This document shows positions 32,101-44,601 of a stretch of DNA of 64,000 bases, one piece after another. The notes under the pieces were generated by a model, which saw only the letters and a list, made by a program, of their open reading frames with translations, made no database searches and was not told the origin of the DNA. Numbering within the stretch: position 1 is the stretch's first letter; each line of letters starts with the position of its first letter. Position numbers and translations under genes: made by a program. This DNA comes from Aralia elata (lineage: Eukaryota; Streptophyta; Magnoliopsida; Apiales; Araliaceae): positions 28,706,005-28,770,004 of the forward strand of contig CM068380.1 of NCBI GenBank assembly GCA_034770075.1. The letters run 5' to 3'.

Positions 32101-32686
32101 TGACTCTTTACAATTTTCAACATGTTAAGCAACTCAGGCAGGCTGACATCTAGGTTGTTCATATGAAAAATTCACAACAAATTGTGAGAAAGAGTCTAGA
32201 ATTGATTGCAAGATCAAATCTTGGATCAACTCTCCATCCATTACAAAACCCAGTTGTCCCAATTTTTCAATCAGATTAATTATTTTTGAGGACATTTATC
32301 TATACTGCAGTGCCATCGGTTATTCTAGATCGGAAGAGCTCATTAGATATCTAATATCTAGCAGTCCTACTTTCCTCACCATACAACTCCTTGAGGTTGT
32401 AGGAGTACAGTAGGAGCATCCATAGTTTCATACTGACGCTGAAGCTCGTTACTCATGGATGTGAGAATAATACATTGAGCCAACTATGCATCATCTTGTC
32501 ACTTTCTAAAAGTAGTAATCTCTTCCTCAGAGGCATAGTCTGCAACCATTGCAAGGATAGACATATTAAAGATATAAGATAGCTTTTCAGCCTTGAGAAC
32601 TATTCTCAGAATCATTAACCAGTCCGTGTAGTTCAGTCCGATTTATTAGCATCTAATATGCTACGCAGTGATAGTGACTTAGACAT
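29181..32686 (-). pseudogene. Copia A gag-pol, decayed
   Basis: Minus strand from ATG at 32686. The gag segment (32686-31840) opens M-S-K-S-L-S-L-R-S-I-L and has a remnant zinc-knuckle region. The protease has W-V-L-D-T-G-C-S-S-H (31760-31800); the pre-integrase domain has C-Y-Y-V-P and N-I-I-S-I (31560-31610); reverse transcriptase covers about 30400-29880 with L-D-T-like and K-Q-A-S-Q motifs; RNase H is about 29760-29200, very broken. In reverse transcriptase, A has Y-V-D-I where related element E has Y-V-D-D-K, so one catalytic Asp is missing, and an extra A after G-A-C-A-A-T-T causes a frameshift near 30113. Not functional. Confidence 0.85.
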
Positions 32687-33374
32687 TGTAAAATTCTGCT
32701 AAATGAAATTGTAATTTAACAATATTTTAGCATACATTCATTTCTCAATTACAAAAAAAAATTAGGTCTTTATTTAAATTGGTATCTCCCACTATTTTCA
32801 TTAAAACTATATTACCCTCAATATATAGTTCGGCAAATCTAGTTAAAAATTTGCTAGTGAGAATAAGGATCTCATTTCAAATGTATATAGCCTTGTGTGA
32901 TACAACAAACTATATATAAATAAATAGAACTATTGTCAATTACATCACCATGTAACTCCTTATATTTTGCCGCTTAGATTATTTTGATCAAGTGTGACAC
33001 ATCCAAATCAAAATTATCCAAGTTAAGTCCAACCTAGCACTTCCATATATGTGAAGAGAAAAATACCGTCCTTGTGTGACATGACAAAACAATAATGTTC
33101 AATTCCTTAATAAGCATCAAATTTGATAAGGAAACATATTAGGTATTTAATATTTGCCTTGTGTGACACAACAAACTCATATTAAATATCCAATACTCTA
33201 TCACTTTACCGTGCTAGAAGGCGACATTCGATATTCTAAATATCTTTGAACGTTACAACTTAATATAATTTCTTTGAGGGGTTTGTTATTATTTGTCTCA
33301 TCTTAATTAGCGCGCATGCACATATATATATTAAATACGCGTCATATTATTTAACATGCGAAGCATGTTTTATA

Positions 33375-33380
<6 letters not shown>

Positions 33381-33420
<40 letters not shown>
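33381..33420. repeat. (TA)20 microsatellite
   Basis: Uninterrupted TA dinucleotides within the copia leader; the matching place in F (about 53645-53660) has a much shorter run. Confidence 0.95.
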
Positions 33421-33423
<3 letters not shown>

Positions 33424-34255
33424 AACATGCACATATAGAATATTATATTCTATCCGGATTGATTATGGACTTTTATTCTAGTTTGGTTCACTAGAGCCAC
33501 CAAGTGAACCAAAAGGTCAAACCTAGGGTGCAAGAACTGAATTTAAATATAACTATTATATTTAAATCCCAGGCTCCATTACAAACGAGTCTTCAAGTGC
33601 TCCTTGCTCATTTGTCTCCAATTCTTCAAGTAATTTTAACTAAACCTATTACAATTACTATTTACAATAAATAGAAACATTGATCAGTAGTCAAGGGGAA
33701 GTACATAGGAGGGAGATATAATTTACATTAAGAAAAATTAGAGAAGACGAGGTACGCAGACCCCATTTATAAAACACAAGCATCCTCATAAAATAAAATC
33801 CAATCATCCATTGGTCAGTAGTCCATAATCAATCCCATTTATTATCATACATATCATTATATGCATCAATAAATAACATTCATCTCATGAATAATAAAAC
33901 CATTCCATATATGCATTGATATCATTTAATGGGCAATATTAATTAGTTTAAAATTTAATACCAAATCAAATTAGTTTGCATGAAATCCAATTTTAACTCC
34001 AATTTGTTTAGTATAAAATCCAATTTCAACTCTAATTAGTTAGCATGAAATCCAATTCCAACTCTAATTAGTTAGCAAGAAATTCAATTCTAATTAAAAT
34101 AAACATCTTTATTCTAATCCAATTCTAAATTAAAATAAACTCCTTTATTTTTAATTTAGAATTACTAAAAAAATATGAAATTCAATTTCAATTAAAATAA
34201 ATATTTTATCTTAATTTGAAATTAATGAAAATTAAAAAATCGGATTTTCTACTAG

Positions 34256-34311
34256 ACCGACGCGCCCCGCGCTACCGCGGCAGAACCCCGGCGCGCCCAG
34301 CGCCATGGCGA
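34256..34311. repeat. GC-rich palindromic insert in the copia A leader
   Basis: Contains GGCGCGCC, CCGCGG and CGCC-AT-GGCG within 55 bp that is largely G and C, surrounded by very AT-rich DNA. The F leader has only A-rich sequence at the corresponding place (near 54350). Confidence 0.7.
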
Positions 34312-34467
34312 AATTCTAGTTTTCCAAATTTTTTGCAAATCGCGATTTGTTTTGTGTTTTCTCCAAAAACAAGATTTTATAACAACAATAATACTCAATT
34401 AAATTGATCTAAACATATACCCATACATATACGGAATCAAAACAATTAATAATTCACATAAAGTTTA

Positions 34468-34479
34468 GCTCTGATACCA
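34468..34479 (-). other. Primer-binding site of copia A
   Basis: Minus-strand TGGTATCAGAGC, complementary to the 3' end of plant initiator tRNA-Met, 1 bp from the LTR end. Confidence 0.9.
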
Positions 34480-34480
34480 C

Positions 34481-36305
34481 TGTTAGGTTTGTAAATTACG
34501 CGAGCATGCAATCAAATTACACAAATATAGCAGAAGCATGATAAAATCAGATTTTTTAAATTTATACAAACCATCACCATGATCTTTCTTTATGTGCAAT
34601 TATCAATTAAACGAAAGAGATAGAGAATAAGAATTATACCCTTGTAGAACCATGCTTACTCGGGTACAAGTTCAACTCCAAATCCTTTCGCGTTCTCCTT
34701 GAAATTCACCGATTAGATTCCTTCTTTTGATCAACGTTAGCCACCCAAGTGTTTGGCCTCTAGAGGTGATCCACCAAGGAATAATATGTATTCAAGAAAA
34801 TGGGTGTTGGCAAAACCCTAGTTTCTATCTCTATAGAAATTGTAAGTACTCTCCCAACTATTGGAAATGTGTCTAACTTGTCTAACCTTTTTTCATAATA
34901 AGACTTATCTTCTTTATAGATGTAGGTAACCCTCCTAAACTATTTAGGAATATGGTTTTATTTAATTAATTAAACTCTTTTAATTAATTAGTCTCTTAAT
35001 CCAATTAGGAACTTATGAGAGTACTTATATTAATTAATTCCTAAACCATTTAGAAATCAAATAATAATTATAGTAATAATATTAATAAAACCCCTCTTAT
35101 TAATTTATATTTAATATTTCTAAAATATTAAATAATAAATATTAAGCTATTTAATTTATTCTATCACCATAGATTAAATAAAATATACTTAACATATTAT
35201 TACTATGTCATTTACTTCTTAAATAAATATTTTTCTTTTGCGGTGTGACCCTTTACGTTCTCCACATTAAACCGGGTGTGAATAAATCAATTAGAATAAT
35301 TCTAATCTTATTTAAATAAATAAAGAAATAAATTAAACTATTTAATTTATTTAAATAAATAATATTTATTCTACAATAAGGGTAAGCCCCATAGCGATCA
35401 ACGACTTTCCAGATAATATAGATTTCAACATTAATCATAAAAGAATATTTCAGTGAATAGTTACTGTACAATTCAATCCTTCTACCATACAGTGTCTCAA
35501 TCAAATATAAGACATGGAATTACTGTCAAGTCTTATTTTCTTTGATTATATGTATTTCAATTCTCAAATGCACAACTCTGATTAATGCAAATTAGAAACA
35601 CCTTTCTAATTTCATTTTGCTTTGGCCAAAGACTTCTAAGTTGTCATTTATCGAATCACATAGGACACTCTACTTTTACTAGAAGTGGTAGACTATTTGT
35701 TGACCATTCACTTACCTCCATGTACAACTTATTATAACCAATCATACCCTTTGATATACCCTAAAGGTCTTAAGGGACATGTCAAAATATATAACTCATC
35801 ATACACAAGATATTATGATGATCTCAAGTATAAGGATAACTCTTACTACTATCACTTAAGGAATTCATATTGATAGACAAGTAAAACTCCATTAGGTATT
35901 CCTTTAGCGAGTCACGTTCAGTGAACTTATTCTCTAATAAGCACCTACATGCTTGCTTTAGTGTCTCCACACAAATGATTATGAGATCAATCATCCTGTT
36001 CTTAAGAGCAAGCAAAGTATGTATTAATCTATCCGGATTCACTAATTCCCTTTATTGTAATCCAATGATTAGGAACGATTTTAGTTTGTGAACTATCTGG
36101 AATTTAAATCTCATTAGCATGATCATCATCATGATTCTAAAAGCATTGCTCAAAACTATGGGTATATCACACTTAATATAACAACATCATGTAGATAACG
36201 AAAATGCCTTTCATAATTAAATTCTTTTATTAATAACCGAATAAGATTACAAAGTATATGCTACATCATATCAAATATGATTGGCTTGTGTGCATACTAC
36301 TTTCA
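34481..36305 (-). mobile_element. 5' LTR of copia A (1825 bp)
   Basis: Plus-strand ends TGTTAGG...TTTCA. It lacks the MITE found in the partner LTR and is otherwise collinear with it. The target duplication ACTGT follows at 36306-36310. Confidence 0.92.
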
Positions 36306-36310
36306 ACTGT

Positions 36311-37380
36311 TGTGTTTGATTCATGAATTGTTGTGTCTGACTCATGAATGGTTTGAAAATATCCTCCATAGATGTTCCAGAATTACAAGGTGCTGCTTGT
36401 TTAGGTTGATACTGCTGTTGAGCCTGCTGAAAACCTCCATAACTCAAGTTGGGTTGATCTCTCCATCTTGGATTATAAGTGTCGAAATAAAGATCATATT
36501 GTTGGTGATGTGGTCCTAGGAATGTCCCCACAACATTGACTTGTTAAACAACTTCATCCTCTTACAATATTGGACAAGCCTCAGTAGTATACCCTGACAT
36601 TGAATAAATTCCACACACATGTGCTACTTACATGTTCCCTGCAACCATTTGTCGAACCATAGAAGTTAAATCTGAAATCTGTTGCTCAAGATTACATGTG
36701 CTTACCTTATTTACCCTTTTTGGTGAATGCTCATTCCTTGTTCTATACTGTTATGAGTTAGTTGTCATGTTTACAATTAAGTTCCTTGCAGCCTCGGGTG
36801 TCTTATCAACTAGTGCTCCTCCACTTGTTGCATCAATCATGATCCTATCCATTGACAACAGTCCCTCATAGAAGTACTGGATCAAGTGTTGATCATCAAT
36901 TTGGTGAGGTGCATAGCTAAAACACAACTTCTTAAATATTTCCTAGTACTCATAGAGAGTCTCTTCATTGAACTGCCTGATTCAACATATCTCATTCCTT
37001 ATGTTATCCGCTCTTGAAGTAGGAAAGAACTCCCCCAAAAATAGCCTCTACATCTCATTCCATGATTTAATCGATCTTGAAGGAAGATAATACAACTAGT
37101 CCTTAGCCAAATCTAGTAATGAGAATAGAAAAGCTCTAAGATTTATCTATTATTCTGTTACTCCTTATCGCTTCATAGCGGAGCATACCATATGAAACTC
37201 CTTTAGGTGCTTGTATGGATCTTCACCTATAAGACCACAAAAAGTAAGCAAAATGTGTATTAGTCCTGATTGCAATTCAAAAGAAGCATCTAAAGTAGGA
37301 TATTCAATACACAATGCTGGTTAATCGAAATTAGTAGTAGCTAATTCTTTCAAAGTCATGTTGTTGTTGGCAGCAGCCAT
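36311..37380 (-). pseudogene. gag: Athila gag of element B, N-terminal part
   Basis: Minus-strand ATG at 37380 opens M-A-A-A-N-N-M-T-L-K-E-L-A. A broken frame with capsid-like motifs follows (E-D-P-Y-K-H-L-K-E-F near 37200; L-I-Q-Y-F-Y-E-G-L near 36880) and then the Gln-rich segment with Y-N-P-R-W-R-D-Q-P-N-L-S-Y (36400-36480), a hallmark of Athila gag. Multiple stops. The gene continues at 26971 on the other side of copia A. Confidence 0.8.
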
Positions 37381-37512
37381 CTATTATTCGTCTGAATCTG
37401 CAGTGGTGCTTTATCTCTGGATCAAATTTCAATTCAAGAAAATAAGAGGATCGAGTCCTAAACTAAAAATGAAAATAAAAGAAAATAAAGAATAAATAAA
37501 GACAATTAACAC

Positions 37513-37530
37513 TCCCCGGCAATGACGCCA
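37513..37530 (-). other. Primer-binding site of element B, tRNA-Asp type
   Basis: Plus strand TCCCCGGCAATGACGCCA differs at two positions from the 3' end of plant tRNA-Asp as I recall it, the usual primer of Athila elements. It lies 5 bp from the LTR start at 37536. Confidence 0.85.
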
Positions 37531-38582
37531 AAATTTGGAAGTTGTCGTTAACACTCTAAAATTAAACCTTTCTCATACTCTATGAACATAAAATTCGATA
37601 CAACTGAGAGTGATGTTGTCTTATATTTATCCTAATGTTTTAAGGGGGGTTTGAGTTCAATTAACTAATTAATGAAAACAATATGTAAAATGACGTGAAT
37701 AGTCAATGAATTAAAACTCCAGTTCTTTAGTTCAGTATCACCTTTTTACAACAATAGAATAATCAAGTATAACATTATTTACCCTTTAATGAAACTAATA
37801 GTCCTAGCTAACAATAAGCTCTGCTAACCGAAATTCCCCTTAGATTATCACTCAATGAAACAAGCTCTTCACAAGATTCTAACTATCATTCAACCTGGAA
37901 CAAGCTTTCTAGACTTAATATAACAGCAGCATTAAGAATTAGGGAACTAGACTATTCCAAACAACAATCACATAAGCTCGTATTGTTTAACTTGTCTTCT
38001 GATAATCTTAGCAATACTCAAAAGTTTGTTCACAATCATGTATTACTAATTACTATTTGTGATTAAGAACAATATCAATTACACGTAATACTATTCCTTA
38101 ATCTAGAAGATGATATTAGTTAACTAATTTAATTATGCAGAAATCAAATCAATTAAGCCAAATAACATTCAACAATCAAATTAGATTATCAAGAATGAAT
38201 TTCATATAAGAAGGAATAAATAATGAATACTCAATTAACCATTAATTGTAAAATAAAGTTCTACATCCCTTAGAACTGAAATAGAAAACGTTTAACTTGA
38301 CATGCCTTTAATCTTGCTCTAAAACTAGGGTTTGTAATTATAAAAGATAAGGTCCTTAAAACTTGACTAGGAACATCTATTTATACTCCTAGATCACATC
38401 CTAGTTACATTAGAATTTGAAAAGATAGATAAAATACCTTAAATCGTGCACAAATCTGATGAATCCGCACTATTTGGCCGGGGCCTCGCTTGTGACTTGG
38501 GACTCATTTTTGTACTAAAAACGAGGCTGGGGCCTCGTTCTGCAGAGAAGTCTGGGTCGGGGCCTCATTTTTGTACTATAAA

Positions 38583-41500
38583 TATAACGCCCCCGAAAAT
38601 CGGGTCTTACCTTGAACCCGATCCCATCGCATCACGGTACAACCCATGCAACATAGGCTTACTACAAATATGTAATTACAATAATATTACAACATATTTT
38701 CATCTAATCCCATGCACGAAGACCTTAAATAATACACTTATGATCAAGATTGAATAAATACCATGATCATTTACAAAATCTCCTGTGTGAACGCAAGGTT
38801 CAGATTCTGACTTTATTCAATCCTTGAATATATACAATGTTATTCAACAAGTATACATTCGTAAAAAAAATGTCCTTTGTACATCATCGTCACCCTTGAA
38901 GGTTACTATAACAAGTAACTAACATAATCACGTCTTATCTACTATAATGGATAACCTTCATTTTTAACTCAAGGTTTACATAGTCAAATTCACGTACATC
39001 ATATATCGTGATCATAGCTAAATAATTACAATAAAGGAATATTTAGCAACCTTCATGTTTCCATGCGCCTCTAATCCTTATCATCATGATATCAAGATAA
39101 TTGCATTGCATCATAAATCTGCAAAAGTTTTATTTTTGCAAGAATGAGCACGACGGCTCAGCAAGAACTAACAGTTTTCACATTTCATGCTTCATGTAAC
39201 ACATAAGTTTGCACTTTATCCATGCATCATGATTCTCATACTATGCATCTTACTCATGCATTATAAATCTTATGCAATTCATTTATATATATGCATCATG
39301 TCTCTCATAGCATACCTCATGCATCTCACATTGTATATTTACAATAATTCAAGTTCCACGTAGAACAATATAGTCACATAATTGCACATTGTGCACACTT
39401 TAATCATGCTCGCATATAATCCACATAATAGTGAAAGATTTAGTAATCAAGTCATGTACACCAATACATTTAAACAAGTCAACAAGTTACTGAAAGAACT
39501 TGCCTTAAGCGTTCCTTGCCAAATCATTATAGCTCGTCCTTCAAATATCGTACACAATTTATTTAACAATAAAATACCAATTAGCCACTAAAAAGGCTTC
39601 ACATAATGGTTTAAACTATAATAATTCTTATCTCATATTGTTCGCGTACTATAAATTAATAAATGTGATTAACTCTAAAACGTTACTCGATGTCGCGTCG
39701 TTTGAAAATGTTACGACCCTTATCATCATCAACACATATTGGTTACATTAACCCCATTTCGTATCTTATAATGTTCGTTTCATTTGAATCGAAACACTAT
39801 TTAAGTTCATTAACACTTTACGCGGCGTTTCAACGTTTACACGTCACATGCCTGATTCGCCTATTTTGCATGTGTTTAGCATGCTCATACATTGGGTTAT
39901 AACACTCCACAATGTTTCATTATTATTTGAAACAAAATATTAAACAAGGTTATACACACTTGTTACGGCGTTACGACGTTTGCACGTCCATACGCCACAC
40001 TTGTCTATTCGAACGCCCAAGTGACACGCGATTGCGTACGCTTAGCACGCCCATTCGAATTGTCTAATACCCAATGGTTAATGTTAAGTATCATTATAAA
40101 TCATAATAATCATGTTTTGGAAGTTAGAACATCATTTTACAGGGTTGGGGGCATTACGTGTGCAAATGCGCATGCCCGACGCCTTCCGATTGACCCTAAT
40201 TACGCATCAGTCCTATAAATGGCTAATTTAGGCCATGATACAGACCTCAAATCAAAAAACTTAAAAAAATAAAGTTGTAGGTCTACTCTTCCTCTTTCCG
40301 AATCATCTTGAATCATCAAATTTCGAGTTCGTATGAGAAAGTTATGCCTATTTTACTATAGGAGGTCAAAACAGTCCACTCGGGCATGTCTGCGCCTGAC
40401 ACGTGTACGGCGTAACTGCACCCAATTTGGCCTTATGAACAGCGCAGCTGCGCCATGCATACAGGCCACAATCTGCAGAATTCTCCAGACGCGAATTTTT
40501 GACCTCTTTTCACTCCGATCTCCATAACTTCTTCCATACACGTTCAAATTGGTTCATTTCGAACTCTATGGACTCCTAACTCATGGGGCTACAATATATC
40601 AAAAATTTAGAGCTACCCATTAACATAACATGGCCAAATCTTAGGTCAAAGTACTAAGTTCGTATTCTGTTTTAGGTGTTCTAAATGTTCTTTACTAAAA
40701 TCAACACCAAATCTTCGTTTTTACATCTTTTTACTCGATTCCAGCTGGGTTAGCTTCGTAACCCATGGAGCTACAATACCATAGCAACAAATAAAATTAA
40801 CAAACATGAAATCATAGCTTTATAGTCCTCTAAAAAGTCCGAATGTCCAAAAAGTCCATTGTTCTTCATCCTCCTTACGCATAGGTACGGATTTCTTCAA
40901 TTTTTGTTCCACTTTGATATTATTAATGGCTTACATTATCTCTTAACAACATTTACAAACATCTAGAACAAACAAAAACAACAAGAATCGTTCAAAAATC
41001 GTCTGTGAGCTAAAAAGCTCTAAAAACCAAAAACTTTGAAAAATCTTTTACAAAACTCAAACGAAATGGATTTAATGAGATGTTACCTCTATAAATCTCT
41101 TATAGATGATAGAGAAGGTAGCTAGGGTTTATTAGAGTGGCTTGAAGCTCTTCCTCTTCATCTTCTCTTCCACCCACACTCTCTTCTTCTTCTCTTCCAC
41201 CCACACTCTCTTCTTCTTCTCTTCCTTTTCTCCTTCTTCTTCTTCTTCCTTGTTCTTCTTCCTTGCTTCTACAGGAATTTTCTCTCTCTCACTCTCTCTC
41301 TCTCTATCTTCCATCTGCAGCAACAAGGTACGGAATGGGAGGAGAGAATAAATGATTGAATGATTTGGAAGAAGTGGAGGAATTTTGGGATGAAATGGGT
41401 TTGTGGCTCAAGAAGGCCAACAATTCAAGCTTGCCGGCAAGCTCCTTTATCTCTCAATTCTAATTGGTCTAAAATAGGGGGTTGGTTCCCTCTTGGAGTA

Positions 41501-42549
41501 ACAAGCCAAAATAAATACCCAAATACACCAAATTATATCTGAAAACTCCCATTTTTGTACTCAATTTGGTAAATAACTCTACCCAAAATTAAAATGGGTA
41601 CTCCCATAAATTATTGGGATGCATAAAAATAATTATTATGGATTTGTCCAATTATTCGGAACACCCATATAATACATTTCGGATACGGATAAAATCACGT
41701 ATCAGCTCAAATAAAATTTTTGACACTTAAAAAAATTATTCGTACGCATACACGTATTTATAAAATTTATTAAAATCAAAAAAGACACAAAAATATTGTG
41801 CGTGAATAGTGCCTCGGGAAATGTGTCCCGCAAATAGTGATTTTGCGATTCTTCGCGAAATCATGTAATCACTCCTACGGTTCAATAACGCATAAAAATT
41901 CATACATTGACATCACCCAGGTTATAAAATAACCTTTAAACATGTCACATAAAAATAATATTTAATCCATTTAATAATATTAGTAAACCCAAATTACAAG
42001 GGTATTCATGATTCGCGATCGTTGCTCTTCACGATTAACTCCCCATAATCATATACATCATCGCACACATATCTCGCCCATAACTTGGGTTAGCGTCTTT
42101 ATAATAAATAACTCGTTCAATAATATTTTTCTTTAACTATTTATTTAATCCAATAAATAGTATTCTAGCGATATTTTTCGAAACCGCCAAATTAGCTTAT
42201 ACGAAAACTTTCATACTTACTAATCATCGTCTACACATAACCTAGGTTATAATATAACCTTTAAACTCTTAACACATAATATTAATAATAAAAGTTCATT
42301 TTATTCATTAATATCCATAAGCTCGAATTACCAAGCTACCAACGGCTCGCGATCGTTACAATTATTAACTAGTAACTCAATCATTCTGAATCTATGTATA
42401 TATATTTCACATTTATATATACATATTAAGCTCACCAATTAAATCACATAAATATATATCACACATATATATTCAAACGCGACTCGTAATAAGAATTATT
42501 CTATATTAAACTCTTATTATAATTATTCTCCAAAATTCGGGTTGTCACA
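38583..42549 (-). mobile_element. Solo Tekay LTR J (3967 bp)
   Basis: Plus-strand ends TATAACGCCCCCG...GGGTTGTCACA, flanked by ATAAA at 38578-38582 and 42550-42554. On the minus strand it begins TGTGACAACCCG. Its left portion aligns with H at 45902. No protein-coding region. It includes GC palindromes (40384-40455) and a pyrimidine-rich block (41148-41315) with a repeated TTCCACCCACACTCTCTTC unit. Short ORFs in that block are low-complexity. Confidence 0.85.
40384..40455. repeat. GC palindromes in solo LTR J
   Basis: Aligned cores at 40384, 40410 and 40442 (steps 26 and 32 bp); the last contains the perfect palindrome GCGCAGCTGCGC. Confidence 0.6.
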
Positions 42550-42720
42550 ATAAACGAGACCGGTGCCTCATCTGACAGATAAGTCTTCTTTTTCCATTTT
42601 AAGCTCCAAATCCTCCTGAAATTAATAAACACCTTAATAAGTCCACATATACATAAAACATGTAATAAAACCAAAAATAAAGGAATCAAAATAATAGAAT
42701 ATTATGCACTCATCAGCATG

Positions 42721-42764
42721 TCTTTGCAACACATACTAAAGACACCCAATAATCATATTATCTT
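42721..42764. other. Unassigned 44 bp between B and E
   Basis: Short AT-rich sequence between the right target duplication of B and the LTR of E; probably host DNA or a remnant of an older repeat. Confidence 0.4.
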
Positions 42765-44586
42765 TGTTGGATTGCAGAAACAAGATGAAAGCATACAATC
42801 TAATTGAAACGCAACGGAAACATACAGTAAAAGCAATTTAAATTTTTCTGCAATTCCAAAAATCACCTTATGCAATATTATTAATTAAACAACAACGAAG
42901 AAGAAATTATATTTTTGCAGATTCAACCTTTGAACAGCTACAAGTTCACCTCCCTTACTCCTTCGCGTTCTTCTTTAATTCCTCGAATCAAACGTTCGTT
43001 ACAATAGTGTGCAACGCCCAAGAGGTGATCCACAAAGAGTATATTGATTGAAAAAGAAGAATTTAGGTTCTACTTGACCTTGGGTGGCTAATCCTAGTTT
43101 TCTCTCCTAACTATTTAGGGTTTTGAGAATACTTACAAAATTGCATTAGTCTATCCCACAATAAGACCCATCTTATTTATAGACTAACCATTTTCCTAAA
43201 CCATTTAGAAATTAGGGTTTTATATAATTCCCAATCTAATGAGGAATTTTAATAATAATAATAAAACTCCTCTTATTTATTTATAGTTTAGTATTTCTCC
43301 AAATACTATATTATTATTATTTAGTCAATTTAATAATAATAATAATAATAATAATTATAATTATAATAAGATGACTACTCTTATGAATTTATAATTTAGT
43401 ATTTTTTTTAAATACTTAAATATAAATATTAAGCTATTTAATTTATTCCACTAATAAATTAAATATACTTAATTTATTATTATTAAGTCAATCACTTCTA
43501 AAATCATATTTCTCTCTTTTATGGTGTGACCCTCTAGGTCAATATTAAACCGATAAGTAGAATAAATAAATTAGAACAATTCTAATATTATTTATAATGA
43601 ATTAAACTCCTTTAATTCAAATATAAATGAATAATATTTATTCTACATCATGAGTGACACCTTATAAATAATGTATCATGACTATCCGGATAATATGAAT
43701 TCAACGTTCTAATCATAGAGGATTATCACAAAAAATACAAAGAACCTATTTTATGAATAGTTACCGTACAATTCAATTCTTTTACCATGCAATGTCCCGA
43801 TCAAATATAAAACGTGAAATTATTGTTAAGTTTTATTTATTTGATCATATGTATTTCGATTCTAAAATGAACAACCCTAGTTAATGTAAATTAGAAACTC
43901 CTTTCTAATTTCCATTTAACCCTGGCCAGGAATTTCTGAGTTGCCACTTTATCGAATCACATAGGACATTCTCTCCCTTTACTGGAAGTGGTAGATCCTT
44001 TATTGATCATTCACTTATCTCTATATATACTTTATTATATCCGAACATACCCTACAATATACCTTAGAGTATTAAGGAATATGACAAAACATAACTCAGT
44101 ATATATAAGATACTATAATGATCTCACGTCCAAAGATCACTTGTACTACTATCACTTTAGGAACACCTATGACAGGCATGTAAAACTCCATTAGGGTTTC
44201 TTTATTCAAGTCACGTTCAGTTAACTTATTCTCCAATAAACACCTACATACTTGCTTTAGTGTGTCCACACAAATGATTATGAGATCAACCATCTTTTTC
44301 AACAAAGCAAGCATAGTATGTACTAATCTATCCGGAATCAGTAATCCCACATTAGTGATCTAACGATTAGGAACATTTTAGTTTTGAGTTATCTTGAATT
44401 TAGATGTCATTAACATGATCAACATCATGATTCTAAAAGCATTGCTTGAAAACTATGGATTTATCACATTTATTAATTCAACTGATTAACATGGATAAAG
44501 AATGTCTTTTATTAAATAAATTCTCTTATTAATAAATGAATAAGATTACAAAGTAAATTCTCATGCTTGAGGGCATACTACTTTCA
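42765..44586 (-). mobile_element. 3' LTR of copia E (1822 bp)
   Basis: Plus-strand ends TGTTGGATTG...CTTTCA. It contains a TAA-rich microsatellite (43325-43370). Same length and layout as the A/F LTRs but with many differences, so a sister subfamily. Confidence 0.85.
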
Positions 44587-44601
44587 ATCTCCCACTTGCA
44601 C

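Larger units (their letters stand above)
32687..34467 (-). other. Long leader of copia A
   Basis: About 1.8 kb without a gene. It has spaced copies of CCTTGTGTGACACAACAAA (near 32890, 33070 and 33155), a (TA)20 tract at 33381-33420, AATCCAATT-type repeats at 33960-34090, and one GC-rich insert at 34256-34311 absent from the sister leader of F. The related leader of F is 52936-54459. Confidence 0.7.
26977..36305 (-). mobile_element. Complete Ty1/copia element A (9.3 kb, Tork-like)
   Basis: Structurally complete: 3' LTR 26977-29165, polypurine tract, decayed gag-pol, long leader, primer site 34468-34479 and 5' LTR 34481-36305. The target duplication ACTGT (26972-26976 and 36306-36310) is perfect. 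Protein motifs are those of plant copia elements. It interrupts the gag of element B. The coding region has many stops, so it is not autonomous. Confidence 0.92.
20303..42715 (-). mobile_element. Athila-type Ty3/gypsy element B, heavily nested
   Basis: Both LTRs are present (20303-21562 and 37536-42715) and the flanks ACATG (20298-20302) and GCATG (42716-42720) form a 5-bp target duplication with one mismatch. The 5' end is on the right: a tRNA-Asp-type primer site next to the right LTR, gag on the minus strand (36311-37380 and about 26666-26976), and polypurine tracts next to the left LTR. No pol is left. It contains Athila remnant C, an LTR fragment, copia A and solo Tekay LTR J. Confidence 0.85.
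37536..42715 (-). mobile_element. 5' LTR of element B, split by solo LTR J
   Basis: Starts TGGAAGTTGTCG and ends CACTCATCA. After removing J and one ATAAA copy it is about 1208 bp and collinear with the left LTR. The GC palindrome cluster runs from about 38475 to 38566 and its last unit is on the far side of J at 42555-42569. Confidence 0.85.

Noticed and set aside
34481..36305. Solo LTR
   Set aside because: Adjacent primer site, internal region and a partner LTR with matching target duplication show it is the 5' LTR of copia A.
41132..41351. ORFs in the pyrimidine-rich block of LTR J
   Set aside because: Low-complexity CTT/CTC repeats; both strands are open for compositional reasons.
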